A stretch of DNA of 64,000 nt from Amblyomma americanum. Lineage: Eukaryota; Arthropoda; Arachnida; Ixodida; Ixodidae. The stretch spans positions 48,510,272 to 48,574,271 of the forward strand of contig NC_135500.1 in assembly GCF_052857255.1 (NCBI RefSeq), given 5' to 3'. The notes below the pieces were generated by a model. That model was not told the DNA's origin. It worked only from the letters and a program-made list of their open reading frames with translations, and ran no database searches. Positions 49,913 through 61,433 of this stretch are shown in pieces. A program made the translations under genes and the position numbers. How positions within the stretch are numbered: position 1 is the first letter of the stretch; every line of letters begins with the position of its first letter.

Positions 49913-49986
49913 TGCCGCCGGTGGGATCCGAACCCACAACCTCCGAATATCGCGTCCGGTGCTCTTACCAACTGAGCTACGGCGGC
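49913..49986 (-). tRNA. tRNA-like gene with compensated C2-G71 acceptor pair
   Basis: The 5' strand is GCCGCCG and the 3' strand CGGCGGC, so the pair that is U-A or U-G elsewhere is C-G here and the stem is perfectly paired. All other arms are consensus. Its duplicates are at 55530 and 59749. The body carries an extra 8-bp GTCATGTC repeat at ~50126. Confidence 0.62.
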
Positions 49987-52265
49987 GGCTGTCCAATCTG
50001 CTGCTTTCATGGGTATCTATGTTTTTTCGTCTAAGCGAACCTTAAAAATGTTCACCAGTGCCACCCTCGTCCATAGCGGTGGACGTAGCACGTCCTGTAA
50101 TACCGCAAGTGTGACGTAGAACGTCATGTCGTCATGTAATGTCGAGGGCGGAAATTGTGCGAGAGCCCTCTTATGCTACCTATGGCATCAAAACTGCCAG
50201 AACCAAGACCCCCGTTAAGCTATTAGCAGAAATGGCAAATGAAATGAGGGGCTCGTTTGACAAACATATGAAGGAAGACAACAGTCACCGAAACCAAGGT
50301 GCATAGAGGAATGTTTTCTTTTTTTTAATTTCTAATGCCAATCAATTTGTTTAAAGAAAATTACTTATAAACCAGCAGAAAAACAACCATGCCGCCGGTG
50401 GGATTCGAGCCCACAACCTCCGAATATCGCGTCCGGTGCTCTTACCAACCCAGCTACGGCGACGGCTGTCCAATTTGCTGCTTTCGTGGATATCTATGTT
50501 TTGCGTGTAAGCGAACCTTGAAAGTGTTCACCAGCGCCACCCTCGTCCACAGCGGTGGACGTAGCACGTCCTGTAATAACGCAAGTGTGACGTAGAACGT
50601 CATGTAACGGCGAGGGCGAAAACTGTGCGAGAGCCCTCTTATGCTACCTATGGCATCAAGACTGCCAGAACCAAGACCCCCGTTAAACTATTAGCAGACA
50701 AGGCAAATGAAATTAGGGGCTCGTTTGACAAACATATGAAGGAAGACAACAGTCACCGGAACCAAGGTGCATAGGGGAGTGTTTTCTTTTTTTTTAATTT
50801 CGAATGCCAATCAATTTGTTTAAAGAAAATTAGATATAAACCAGCAGAAAAAGATACCATGCCGCCGGTGGGATCCGAACTCACAATGTCCGAATATCGC
50901 GTCCGGTGCACTTACCAACTGAGCTACGGCGACGGCTGTGCAATCTGCTGATTTCGTGGCTATCTATGTTTTGCGTGTAAGCGAACCTCGAGAGTTTTCA
51001 CCACCACCACCCTCGTCCATAGCGGTAGATGTAGCACGACCTGTAATACCGCAAGTGTGACGTAGAGCTTCATGTAACGGCGAGGGCGGAAACTGTGCGA
51101 CAGCCCTCTCATGCTACCTATGGCATCAAGACTGCCAGAACCAAGACCCCTGTTAAGCATTTAGCAGACAAGGCAAATGAAATGAGGGGCTCGTTTGACA
51201 AACATATGAAGGAAGACAACAGTCACCGGAACCAAGGTGCATAGGGGAGTGTTTTCTTTTTTTTATTTCGAATGCCAATCAATTTGTCTAAAGAAAGTTA
51301 CTTATAAACCAGCAGAAAAAACAACCATGTCGCCGCAGGGATCCGAACCCACAACCTCCGAATATCGCGTCCGGTGCTCTTGCCAACTGAGCTACGGCGA
51401 CGGCTGTCCAATCTGCTGCTTTCGTGGGTATCTATGTTATGCGTGTAAGCGAACCTAGAGAGTGTTCACCAGCTCCACCATCGTCCGTAGCGGTGGACGT
51501 AGCACGTCCTGTAATACCGCAAATGTGACGTAGAACGTCATGTAACGGCGAGGGCGGAAATTGTGCGAGAGCCCCCTTATGCTACCTATGGCATCAAGAC
51601 TGCCAGAAGCAAGACCCCCGTTAAGCTATTAGCAGACAAGGCAAATGAAATGAGGGGCTCGTTTGACAAACATATGAAGGAAGACAACAGTCAATGAAAC
51701 CAAGGTGCATAGGGGAATGATTTCTTTTTTTAATTTCTAATGCCAATCAATTTGTTTAAAGAAAATTACTTATAAACCAGCAGAAAAAACAACCATGCCG
51801 CCGGTGGGATTCGAGCCCACAGCCTCCGAATATCGCGTCCGGTGCTCTTACCATCCCAGCTACGGCGACGGCTGTCCAATTTGCTGCTTTCGTGGGTATC
51901 TATGTTTTGCGTGTAAGCGAACCTTGAAAGTGTTCACCAGCGCCACCCTCGTCCATAGCGGTGGACGTAGGACGTCCTCTAATACCGCAAGTGTGACGTA
52001 GAACGTCATGTAACGGCGAGGGCGAAAACTGTGCGAGAGCCCTCTTATGCTATCTATGGCATCAAGACTGCCAGAACAAAGACCCCCGTTAAGCTATTAG
52101 CAGAAAAGGCAAATGAAATGAGGGGCTCGTTTGACAAACATATGAAGTCAGACAACAGTCACCGAAACCAAGGTGCATAGAGGGATGTTTTCTTTTTTTT
52201 TTAATTTCTAATGCCAATCAATTTGTTTGAAGAAAATTACTTATAAACCAGCAGAAAAACAACCA

Positions 52266-52339
52266 AGCCGCCGGTGGGATTCGAACCCACAACCTCCGAA
52301 TATCGCGTCCGGTGCTCTTACCAACTGAGCAACGGCGAC
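52266..52339 (-). tRNA. tRNA-like gene with canonical B box, intact D-stem, base 73 T
   Basis: The T-loop TTCGAAT is canonical and all stems pair (2:71 is a wobble). Bases 8-9 are TT and the discriminator is T, because the plus strand reads AAG where most units read ATG. Duplicate at 60686. Confidence 0.57.
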
Positions 52340-53186
52340 GGCTGTCAAATCTGCTGCTTTCGTGGGTATCAATGTTTTGCGTGTAAGCGAACCTTGAGAG
52401 TGTTCACCAGCGCCACCCTCGTCCATAGCGGTGGACGTAGCACGTCCTGTAATACCGCAAGTGTGACGTAGAACGTCATGTAACGGCGAGGGCGGAAATT
52501 GTGCGAGAGCCCTCTTATGCTACCTATGGCATCAAGACTGCCAGAACAAAGAACCCTGTTAAGCTATTAGCAGACAAGGCAAATGAAGTGAGGGGCTCGT
52601 TTGACAAACATATGAAGGAAGACAACAGTCACCGAAACCAAGGTGCATAGGGGGATGTTTTCTTTTTTCAATTTATAATGCCAATCAATTTGTTTAAAGA
52701 AAATTACTTATAAACCAGCAGAAAAAAGCAACCATGCCGCCGGTGGGATACGAACCCACAAGCTCCGAATATCGCGTCCGGTGCTCTTACCAACTTAGCT
52801 ACGGCAACGGCTGTCACATTTGCTGCTTTCGTGGGTATCTATGTTTTGCGTGTAAGCGAACCAGCGCCACCCTCGTCCATAGCGGTGGACGTAGCACGTC
52901 CTGTAATAACGCAAGTGTGACGTAGAACGTCATGTAACGGCGAGCGAGAAAACTGTGCGAGAGCCCTCTTATGCTACCTATGGCATCAAGACTGCCAGAA
53001 CCAAGACCTCCGTTAAGCTAATAGCAGTCAGGGCAAACGAAATGAGGGGCTCGATTGACAAACATTTGAAGGAAGACAACAGTAACCGAAACCAAGGTGC
53101 ATAAGGGAATGTTTTCTTTTTTTAATTTCTAATGCCAATCAATTTGTTTAAAGAAAGTTACTTATAAACCAGCAGAAAAACAACCA

Positions 53187-53260
53187 TGCCGCCGGTGGGA
53201 TCCGAACCCACAACTTCCGTATATCGCGTCAGGTGCTCTTACCAACTGAGCTACGGCGAC
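53187..53260 (-). tRNA. tRNA-like gene with anticodon-stem change
   Basis: Acceptor (one wobble), D-arm and T-arm are consensus. The anticodon stem has changes on both strands (plus strand CCGTA and TCAGG), leaving it weaker. Confidence 0.48.
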
Positions 53261-55529
53261 GGCTGTCCAATCTGCTGCTTTCGTGGGTATCTATGTTTTG
53301 CGTGTAAGCGAACCTCGAGAGTGTTCACCACCACCACCCTCGTCCATAGCGGTAGACGTAGCACGACCTGTAATACCGCAAGTGTGACGTAGAACTTCAT
53401 GTAATGGCGAGGGCGGAAACTGTGCGACAGCCCTCTCATGCTACCTATGGCATCAAGACTGCCAGAACGAAGACCCCCATTAAGCTATTAGCAGAAAAGG
53501 CAAATGGAATGAGGGGCTTGTTTGACAAACATATGAAGGAAGACAACAGTCACCGAAACCAAGGTGCATAGAGGAATGTTTTCTTTTTTTTAATTTCTAA
53601 TTCCAATCAATTTGTTTAAAGAAAATTAGATATAAACCAGCAGAAAAAGATACCATGCCGCCGGTGGGATCCGAACCCATAAATTCCGAATATCGCGTCC
53701 GGTGCTCTTACCAACTCAGCTACGGCGACGGCTGTCCAATCTGCTGCTTTCGTGGGTATCTATGTTTTGCGTGTAAGCGAACCTTGAGAGTGTTCACCAG
53801 CGCCACCCTCGTCCATAGCGGTGGACGTAGCACGTCCTGTAATACCGCAAGTGTGACGTAGAACGTCATGTCACGGCGAGGGCGGAAACTGTGCGAGAGC
53901 CCTCTTATGCTACCTATGGCATCAAGACTGCCAGAACAAAGACCCCCGTTAAGCTATTAGCAGAAAAGGCAAATGAAATGAGGGGCTCGTTTGACAAAGA
54001 TATGAAGGAAGACAACAGTCACCGAAACCAAGATGCATAGGGGAATGTTTCCTTTTTTTAATTTCTAATGCCAATCAATTTGTTTAAAGAAAATTACTTA
54101 TAAACCAGCAAAAAAAAAGCAACCATGCCGCCGGTGGGATCCGAACCCACCACCTTAGAATATCGCGTCCGGTGCTCTTACCAACTGAGCATGGGCGACG
54201 GCTGTCAAATCTGCTGCTTTCATGGGTATCAATGTTTTGTGTGTAAGCGAACCTTGAGAGTGTTCACCAGCGCCACCCTCGTCCATAGCGGTGGACGTAG
54301 CACGTCCTGTAATACCGCAAGTGTGACGTAGAACGGCATGTAACGGCGAGGGCGGAAACTGTGCGAGAACCCTCTTATGCTACCTATGGCATCAAGACTG
54401 CCAGAACAATGACCCCCGTTAAGCTACTAGCAGAAAAGGCAAATGAAATGAGGGACTCGTTTCACAAACATATGAAGGAAGACAACAGTCACCGAAACCA
54501 AGGTGCATAGAGGAATGTTTTCTTTTTTTAATTTATAATGCCAATCAATTTGTTTAAAGAAAATTACTTATAAACCACGAGAAAAAGAACCATGCCGCCG
54601 GTGGGATCCGAACACACAACGTCCGAATATCGCGTCCGGTGCCCTTACCAACTGAGCTACGGCGACGGCTGTCCAATCTGCTGCTTTCGTGGGTATCTAT
54701 GTTTTGCGTGTAAGCGAACCTCGAGAGTGTTCACCACCACCACCCTCGTCCATAGCGGTGGACGTAGCACGACCTGTAATACCGCAAGTGTGACGTAGAA
54801 ATTCATGTAACGGCGAGGGCGGAAACTGTGCGAGAACCCTCTTATGCTACCTATTGCATCAAGGCTGCCAGAACAAAGACCCCCATTAAGCTATTAGCAG
54901 AAAAGGCAAATGGAATGAGGGGCTCGTTTGACAAACATATGAAGGAAGACAACAGTCACCGAAACCAAGGTGCATAGAGGAATGTTTTCTTTTTTTTAAT
55001 TTCTAATGCCAATCAATTTGTTTAAAGAAAAAACTTATAAACCAGCAGAAAAAAAACCATGCCGCCGGTGGGATCCGAAACCACAAGCTCCGAATATCGC
55101 GTCCGGTGCTCTTACCAACTCAGCTACTGCGACGGCTGTCCAATTTGCTGCTTTCGTAGGTATCTATGTTTTGCGTGTAAGCGAACCTAGAGAGTGTTCA
55201 CCACCACCACCCTCGTCCATAGCGGATGACGTAGCACGTCCTGTAATACCGCAAGTGTGACGTAGAACGTCATGTAACGGCTAGGGCGGAAACTGTGCGA
55301 GAGCCCTCTCATGCTACCTATGGCATCAAGACTGCCAGAACCAAGACCCCTGTTAAGCTATTGGCAGAAAAGGCAAATGAAATTAGGGACTCGTTTCACA
55401 AACATATGAAGGAAGACAACAGTCACAGAAACCAAGGTGCATAGGGGAGTGTTTTCTTTTTTTTTAATTTCGAATGCCAATCAATTTGTCTAAAGAAAGT
55501 TACTTATAAACCAGCAGAAAAAACAACCA

Positions 55530-55603
55530 TGCCGCCGGTGGGATCCGAACCCACAACCTCCGAATATCGCGTCCGGTGCTCTTACCAACTGAGCTACGGC
55601 GGC
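55530..55603 (-). tRNA. tRNA-like gene with C2-G71 acceptor pair, second copy
   Basis: Duplicate of 49913 with the same compensated acceptor stem. Its body lacks the extra 8 bp. Confidence 0.62.
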
Positions 55604-57405
55604 GGCTGTCCAATCTGCTGCTTTCATGGGTATCTATGTTTTTTCGTCTAAGCGAACCTTGAAAATGTTCACCAGTGCCACCCTCGTCCATAGCGGTGGA
55701 CGTAGCACGTCCTGTAATACCGCAAGTGTGACGTAGAACGTCATGTAATGTCGAGGGCGGAAATTGTGCGAGAGCCCTCTTATGCTACCTATGGCATCAA
55801 AACTGCCAGAACCAAGACCCCCGTTAAGCTATTAGCAGAAATGGCAAATGAAATGAGGGGCTCGTTTGACAAACATATGAAGGAAGACAACAGTCACCGA
55901 AACCAAGGTGCATAGAGGAATGTTTTCTTTTTTTTAATTTCTAATGCCAATCAATTTGTTTAAAGAACATTACTTATAAACCAGCAGAAAAACAACCATG
56001 CCGCCGGTGGGATTCGAGCCCACAACTTCCGAATATCGCGTTCGGTGCTCTTACCAACCCAGCTACGGCGACGGCTGTCCAATTTGCTGCTTTCGTGGAT
56101 ATCTATGTTTTGCGTGTAAGCGAACCTTGAAAGTGTTCACCAGCGCCACCCTCGTCCACAGCGGTGGACGTAGCACGTCCTGTAATAACGCAAGTGTGAC
56201 GTAGAACGTCATGTAACGGCGAGGGCGAAAACTGTGCGAGAGCCCTCTTATGCTACCTATGGCATCAAGACTGCCAGAACCAAGACCCCCGTTAAGCTAT
56301 CAGCAGACAAAGCAAATGAAATGAGGGGCTCGTTTGACAAACATATGAAGGAAGACAACAGTCACCGGAACCAAGGTGCATAGGGGAGTGTTTTCTTTTT
56401 TTTTAATTTCGAATGCCAATCAATTTGTTTAAAGAAAATTAGATATAAACCAGCAGAAAAAGATACCATGCCGCCGGTGGGATCCGAACTCACAATGTCC
56501 GAATATCGCGTCCGGTGCACTTACCAACTGAGCTACGGCGACGGCTGTGCAATCTGCTGATTTCGTGGCTATCTATGTTTTGCGTGTAAGCGAACCTCGA
56601 GAGTGTTCACCACCACCACCCTCGTCCATAGCGGTAGATGTAGCACGACCTGTAATACCGCAAGTGTGACGTAGAGCTTCATGTAACGGCGAGGGCGGAA
56701 ACTGTGCGACAGCCCTCTCATGCTACCTATAGCATCAAGACTGCCAGAACCAAGACCCCTGTTAAGCATTTAGCAGACAAGGCAAATAAAATGAGGGGCT
56801 CGTTTGACAAACATATGAAGGAAGACAACAGTCACCGGAACCAAGGTGCATAGGGGAGTGTTTTCTTTTTTTTATTTCGAATGCCAATCAATTTGTCTAA
56901 AGAAAGTTACTTATAAACCAGCAGAAAAAACAACCATGTCGCCGCAGGGATCCGAACCCACAACCTCCGAATATCGCGTCCGGTGCTCTTGCCAACTGAG
57001 CTACGGCGACGGCTGTCCAATCTGCTGCTTTCGTGGGTATCTATGTTATGCGTGTAAGCGAACCTAGAGAGTGTTCACCAGCTCCACCCTCGTCCGTAGC
57101 GGTGGACGTAGCACGTCCTGTAATACCGCAAGTGTGACGTAGAACGTCATGTAACGGCGAGGGCGGAAATTGTGCGAGAGCCCTCTTATGCTACCTATGG
57201 CATCAAGACTGCCAGAAACAAGACCCCCGTTAAGCTATTAGCAGACAAGGCAAATGAAATGAGGGGCTCGTTTGACAAACATATGAAGGAAGACAACAGT
57301 CAATGAAATCAAGGTGCATAGGGGCATGATTTCTTTTTTTAATTTCTAATGCCAATCAATTTGTTTAAAGAAAATTACTTATAAACCAGGAGAAAAAAGC
57401 AACCA

Positions 57406-57479
57406 TACCGCCGGTGGGATCCGAACCCACAACCTCCGAATATCGCGTCCGGTGCTCTTACCAACTGAGCTACGGCGAC
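57406..57479 (-). tRNA. tRNA-like gene with G1-U72 acceptor end
   Basis: Consensus in all arms. The plus-strand ATG common to most units is ATA here, making the terminal pair G1-U72. Confidence 0.56.
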
Positions 57480-59748
57480 GACTGTCCAATCTGCTGCATT
57501 CGTCGGTATCTATGTTTTGCGTGTAAGCGAACCTCGAGAGTGTTCACCACCACCACCCTCGTCCATAGCGGTGGATGTAGCACGACCTGTAATACCGCAA
57601 GTGTGACGTAGAACTTCATGTAACGGCGATGGCGGAAACTGTGCGACAGCCCTCTCATGCTACCTATGGCATCAAGACTGCCAGAACCAAGACACCTGTT
57701 AAGCATTTAGCAGACAAGGCAAATGAAATGATGGGCTCGTTTGACAAACATATGAAGGAAGACAACAGTCACCGGAACCAAGGTGCATAGGTGAGTGTTT
57801 TCTTTTTTTTAATTTCGAATGCCAATCAATTTGTCTAAAGAAAGTTACTTATAAACCAGCAGAAAAAACAACCATGTCGCCGCAGGGATCCGAACCCACA
57901 ACCTCCGAATATCGCGTCCGGTGCTCTTACCAACTGAGCTACGGCGACGGCTGTCCAATCTGCTGCTTTCGTGGGTATCTATGTTTTGCGTGTAAGCGAA
58001 CCTCGAGAGTGTTCACCACCACCACCCTCGTCCATAGCGGTAGACGTAGCACGACCTGTAATACCGCAAGTGTGACGTAGAACTTCATGTAATGGCGAGG
58101 GCGGAAACTGTGCGACAGCCCTCTCATGCTACCTATGGCATCAAGACTGCCAGAACCAAGACTCCTGTTAAGCATTTAGCAGACAAGGCAAATGAAATGA
58201 GGGGCTCGTTTGACAAACATATGAAGGAAGACAACAGTAAACGAAACCAAGGTGCATAGGGGAATGTTTTCTTTTTTAAATTTCTAATGCCAATCAATTT
58301 GTTTAAAGAAAATTACTTATAAACCAGCAAAAAAAAGCAACCATGCCGCCGGTGGGATCCGAACCCACCACCTTAGAATATCGCGTCCGGTGCTCTTACC
58401 AACTGAGCATGGGCGACGGCTGTCAAATCTGCTGCTTTCATGGGTATCAATGTTTTGTGTGTAAGCGAACCTTGAGAGTGTTCACCAGCGCCACCCTCGT
58501 CCATAGCGGTGGACGTAGCACGTCCTGTAATACCGCAAGTGTGACGTAGAACGGCATGTAACGGCGAGGGCGGAAACTGTGCGAGAACCCTCTTATGCTA
58601 CCTATGGCATCAAGACTGCCAGAACAAAGACCCCCGTTAAGCTATTAGCAGAAAAGGCAAATGAAATGAGGGACTCGTTTCACAAACATATGAAGGAAGA
58701 CAACAGTCACCGAAACCAAGGTGCATAGAGGAATGTTTTCTTTTTTTAATTTATAATGCCAATCAATTTGTTTAAAGAAAATTACTTATAAACCAGCAGA
58801 AAAAGAACCATGCCGCCGGTGGGATCCGAACACACAACGTCCGAATATCGCGTCCGGTGCCCTTACCAACTGAGCTACGGCGACGGCTGTCCAATCTGCT
58901 GCTTTCGTGGGTATCTATGTTTTGCGTGTAAGCGAACCTCGAGAGTGTTCACCACCACCACCCTCGTCCATAGCGGTGGACGTAGCACGACCTGTAATAC
59001 CGCAAGTGTGACGTAGAAATTCATGTAACGGCGAGGGCGGAAACTGTGCGAGAACCCTCTTATGCTACCTATTGCATCAAGGCTGCCAGAACAAAGACCC
59101 CCATTAAGCTATTAGCAGAAAAGGCAAATGGAATGAGGGGCTCGTTTGACAAACATATGAAGGAAGACAACAGTCACCGAAACCAAGGTGCATAGAGGAA
59201 TGTTTTCTTTTTTTTAATTTCTAATGCCAATCAATTTGTTTAAAGAAAAAAACTTATAAACCAGCAGAAAAAAAACCATGCCGCCGGTGGGATCCGAAAC
59301 CACAAGCTCCGAATATCGCGTCCGGTGCTCTTACCAACTCAGATACTGCGACGGCTGTCCAATTTGCTGCTTTCGTAGGTATCTATGTTTTGCGTGTAAG
59401 CGAACCTAGAGAGTGTTCACCACCACCACCCTCGTCCATAGCGGAAGACGTAGCACGTCCTGTAATACCGCAAGTGTGACGTAGAACGTCATGTAACGGC
59501 TAGGGCGGAAACTGTGCGAGAGCCCTCTCATGCTACCTATGGCATCAAGACTGCCAGAACCAAGACCCCTGTTAAGCTATTGGCAGAAAAGGCAAATGAA
59601 ATTAGGGACGCGTTTCACAAACATATGAAGGAAGACAACAGTCACAGAAACCAAGGTGCATAGGGGAGTGTTTTCTTTTTTTTTAATTTCGAATGCCAAT
59701 CAATTTGTCTAAAGAAAGTTACTTATAAACCAGCAGAAAAAACAACCA

Positions 59749-59822
59749 TGCCGCCGGTGGGATCCGAACCCACAACCTCCGAATATCGCGTCCGGTGCTC
59801 TTACCAACTGAGCTACGGCGGC
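59749..59822 (-). tRNA. tRNA-like gene with C2-G71 acceptor pair, third copy
   Basis: Third member of the 49913/55530 subtype, with the same GCCGCCG 5' acceptor strand and intact arms. Confidence 0.62.
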
Positions 59823-60685
59823 GGCTGTCCAATCTGCTGCTTTCATGGGTATCTATGTTTTTTCGTCTAAGCGAACCTTGAAAATGTTCACCAGTGCCAC
59901 CCTCGTCCATAGCGGTGGACGTAGCACGTCCTGTAATACCGCAAGTGTGACGTAGAACGTCATGTAACGGCGAGGGCGGAAATTGTGCGAGAGCCCCCTT
60001 ATGCTACCTATGGCATCAAGACTGCCAGAAGCAAGACCCCCGTTAAGCTATTAGCAGACAAGGCAAATGAAATGAGGGGCTCGTTTGACAAACATATGAA
60101 GGAAGACAACAGTCAATGAAACCAAGGTGCATAGGGGAATGATTTCTTTTTTTAATTTCTAATGCCAATCAATTTGTTTAAAGAAAATTACTTATAAACC
60201 AGCAGAAAAAACAACCATGCCGCCGGTGGGATTCGAGCCCACAGCCTCCGAATATCGCGTCCGGTGCTCTTACCAACCCAGCTACGGCGACGGCTGTCCA
60301 ATTTGCTGCTTTCGTGGGTATCTATGTTTTGCGTGTAAGCGAACCTTGAAAGTGTTCACCAGCGCCACCCTCGTCCATAGCGGTGGACGTAGCACGTCCT
60401 CTAATACCGCAAGTGTGACGTAGAACGTCATGTAACGGCGAGGGCGAAAACTGTGCGAGAGCCCTCTTATGCTACCTATGGCATCAAGACTGCCAGAACA
60501 AAGACCCCCGTTAAGCTATTAGCAGAAAAGGCAAATGAAATGAGGGGCTCGTTTGACAAACATATGAAGTCAGACAACAGTCACCGAAACCAAGGTGCAT
60601 AGAGGGATGTTTTCTTTTTTTTAATTTCTAATGCGAATCAATTTGTTTGAAGAAAATTACTTATAAACCAGCAGAAAAACAACCA

Positions 60686-60759
60686 AGCCGCCGGTGGGAT
60701 TCGAACCCACAACCTCCGAATATCGCGTCCGGTGCTCTTACCAACTGAGCAACGGCGAC
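60686..60759 (-). tRNA. tRNA-like gene with canonical B box, last copy in the array
   Basis: Duplicate of 52266 (TT at 8-9, TTCGAAT loop, base 73 T), and the last tRNA-like gene before the LTR element. Confidence 0.57.
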
Positions 60760-61033
60760 GGCTGTCAAATCTGCTGCTTTCGTGGGTATCAATGTTTTGC
60801 GTGTAAGCCAACCTTGAGAGTGTTCACCAGCGCCACCCTCGTCCATAGCGGTGGACGTAGCACGTCCTGTAATACCGCAAGTGTGACGTAGAACGTCATG
60901 TAACGGCGAGGGCGGAAATTGTGCGAGAGCCCTCTTATGCTACCTATGGCATCAAGACTGCCAGAACAAAGAACCCTGTTAAGCTATTAGCAGACAAGGC
61001 AAATGAAGTGAGGGGCTCGTTTGACAAACATAT

Positions 61034-61406
61034 TGCCGCGAATATTTGCAGTGTTTATTCGTTTTTCAAATCTGCCGCGACACCACCTTATCACTTTGTT
61101 TGCGACGCAAGACGCGACTAGATTTATCTCGATTGATCGCAGCCAGGCAAAGCTGATTCTACGTTGTTCCGGAATGTTCTAGTAACTTTGCGCCCTTTAT
61201 CTCGAATGATCGCTATCAGCTTTAAATTGAGCACGGCCGACAGCGGCGGGCATTCTGTTCGACGACCGCCGAGCACGCTTGTCGCTTCGCCGCCGCCGAG
61301 TGATTCAGTCCATTTTGGGTGCAAGTCAGCCCAATAAACAGTTCTTTTAGAAGACTCTTTCGTCCGTCTTCATCGCTGCTTCGACTGCCGTCACCACTAC
61401 GTGACA
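61034..61406 (+). repeat. 5' LTR of the gypsy element
   Basis: Bounded by TGCCGCG at the array junction and CGTGACA at the right, giving TG...CA ends and an imperfect terminal inverted repeat (TGCCGCG against TGTCACG, 5 of 7). Contains an AATAAA signal. The right boundary is inferred because the partner LTR is outside the window. Confidence 0.75.
61333..61338 (+). promoter_or_regulatory. AATAAA polyadenylation signal in the LTR
   Basis: AATAAA about 70 bp before the LTR end, the usual place for the R/U5 processing signal of an LTR element. No clear TATA box could be fixed upstream. Confidence 0.5.
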
Positions 61407-61408
61407 TC

Positions 61409-61424
61409 TGGTGGAGGTGCGGGG
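61409..61424 (+). other. Probable primer-binding site
   Basis: TGGTGGAGGTGCGGGG begins two bases after the LTR end. The leading TGG fits the complement of a tRNA CCA end. I could not match the rest to a particular tRNA from memory. Confidence 0.5.
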
Positions 61425-61433
61425 TAGCCTTCC

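Larger units (their letters stand above)
39751..61033 (-). repeat. Tandem array block E: 45 tRNA-like units with higher-order repeats
   Basis: Uninterrupted array up to the LTR element. Lower coordinates of the 74-nt minus-strand tRNA-like genes: 40081, 40548, 41017, 41485, 41954, 42422, 42891, 43360, 43829, 44296, 44765, 45231, 45701, 46167, 46636, 47102, 47571, 48037, 48507, 48974, 49442, 49913, 50390, 50860, 51328, 51796, 52266, 52735, 53187, 53656, 54126, 54593, 55060, 55530, 55999, 56469, 56937, 57406, 57875, 58344, 58811, 59279, 59749, 60218, 60686. Copies 44765, 46636, 48507, 54126 and 58344 are degenerate at base 7 and bases 8-9. Copies 42891, 51328, 56937 and 57875 have a disrupted T-stem. 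The unit at 52735 is ~15 bp short: the body lost the stretch between two ACC triplets at ~52862. The last unit stops inside its body at 61033, where the LTR begins. Confidence 0.95.

Noticed and set aside
1..61033. CRISPR-like regular spacing of a conserved ~74-bp segment
   Set aside because: The segments between are themselves homologous repeats, not unique spacers. Unit length is far too great and the context is eukaryotic.
1..61033. Dispersed SINE insertions
   Set aside because: The copies are head-to-tail at constant spacing with shared bodies and no individual target-site duplications or A-tails, so this is a tandem satellite even if its ancestor was a SINE.
1..61033. 5S rRNA or other known Pol III gene array
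   Set aside because: The conserved segment folds as a tRNA cloverleaf with A and B boxes; there is no 5S internal control region or 120-nt 5S-like segment.
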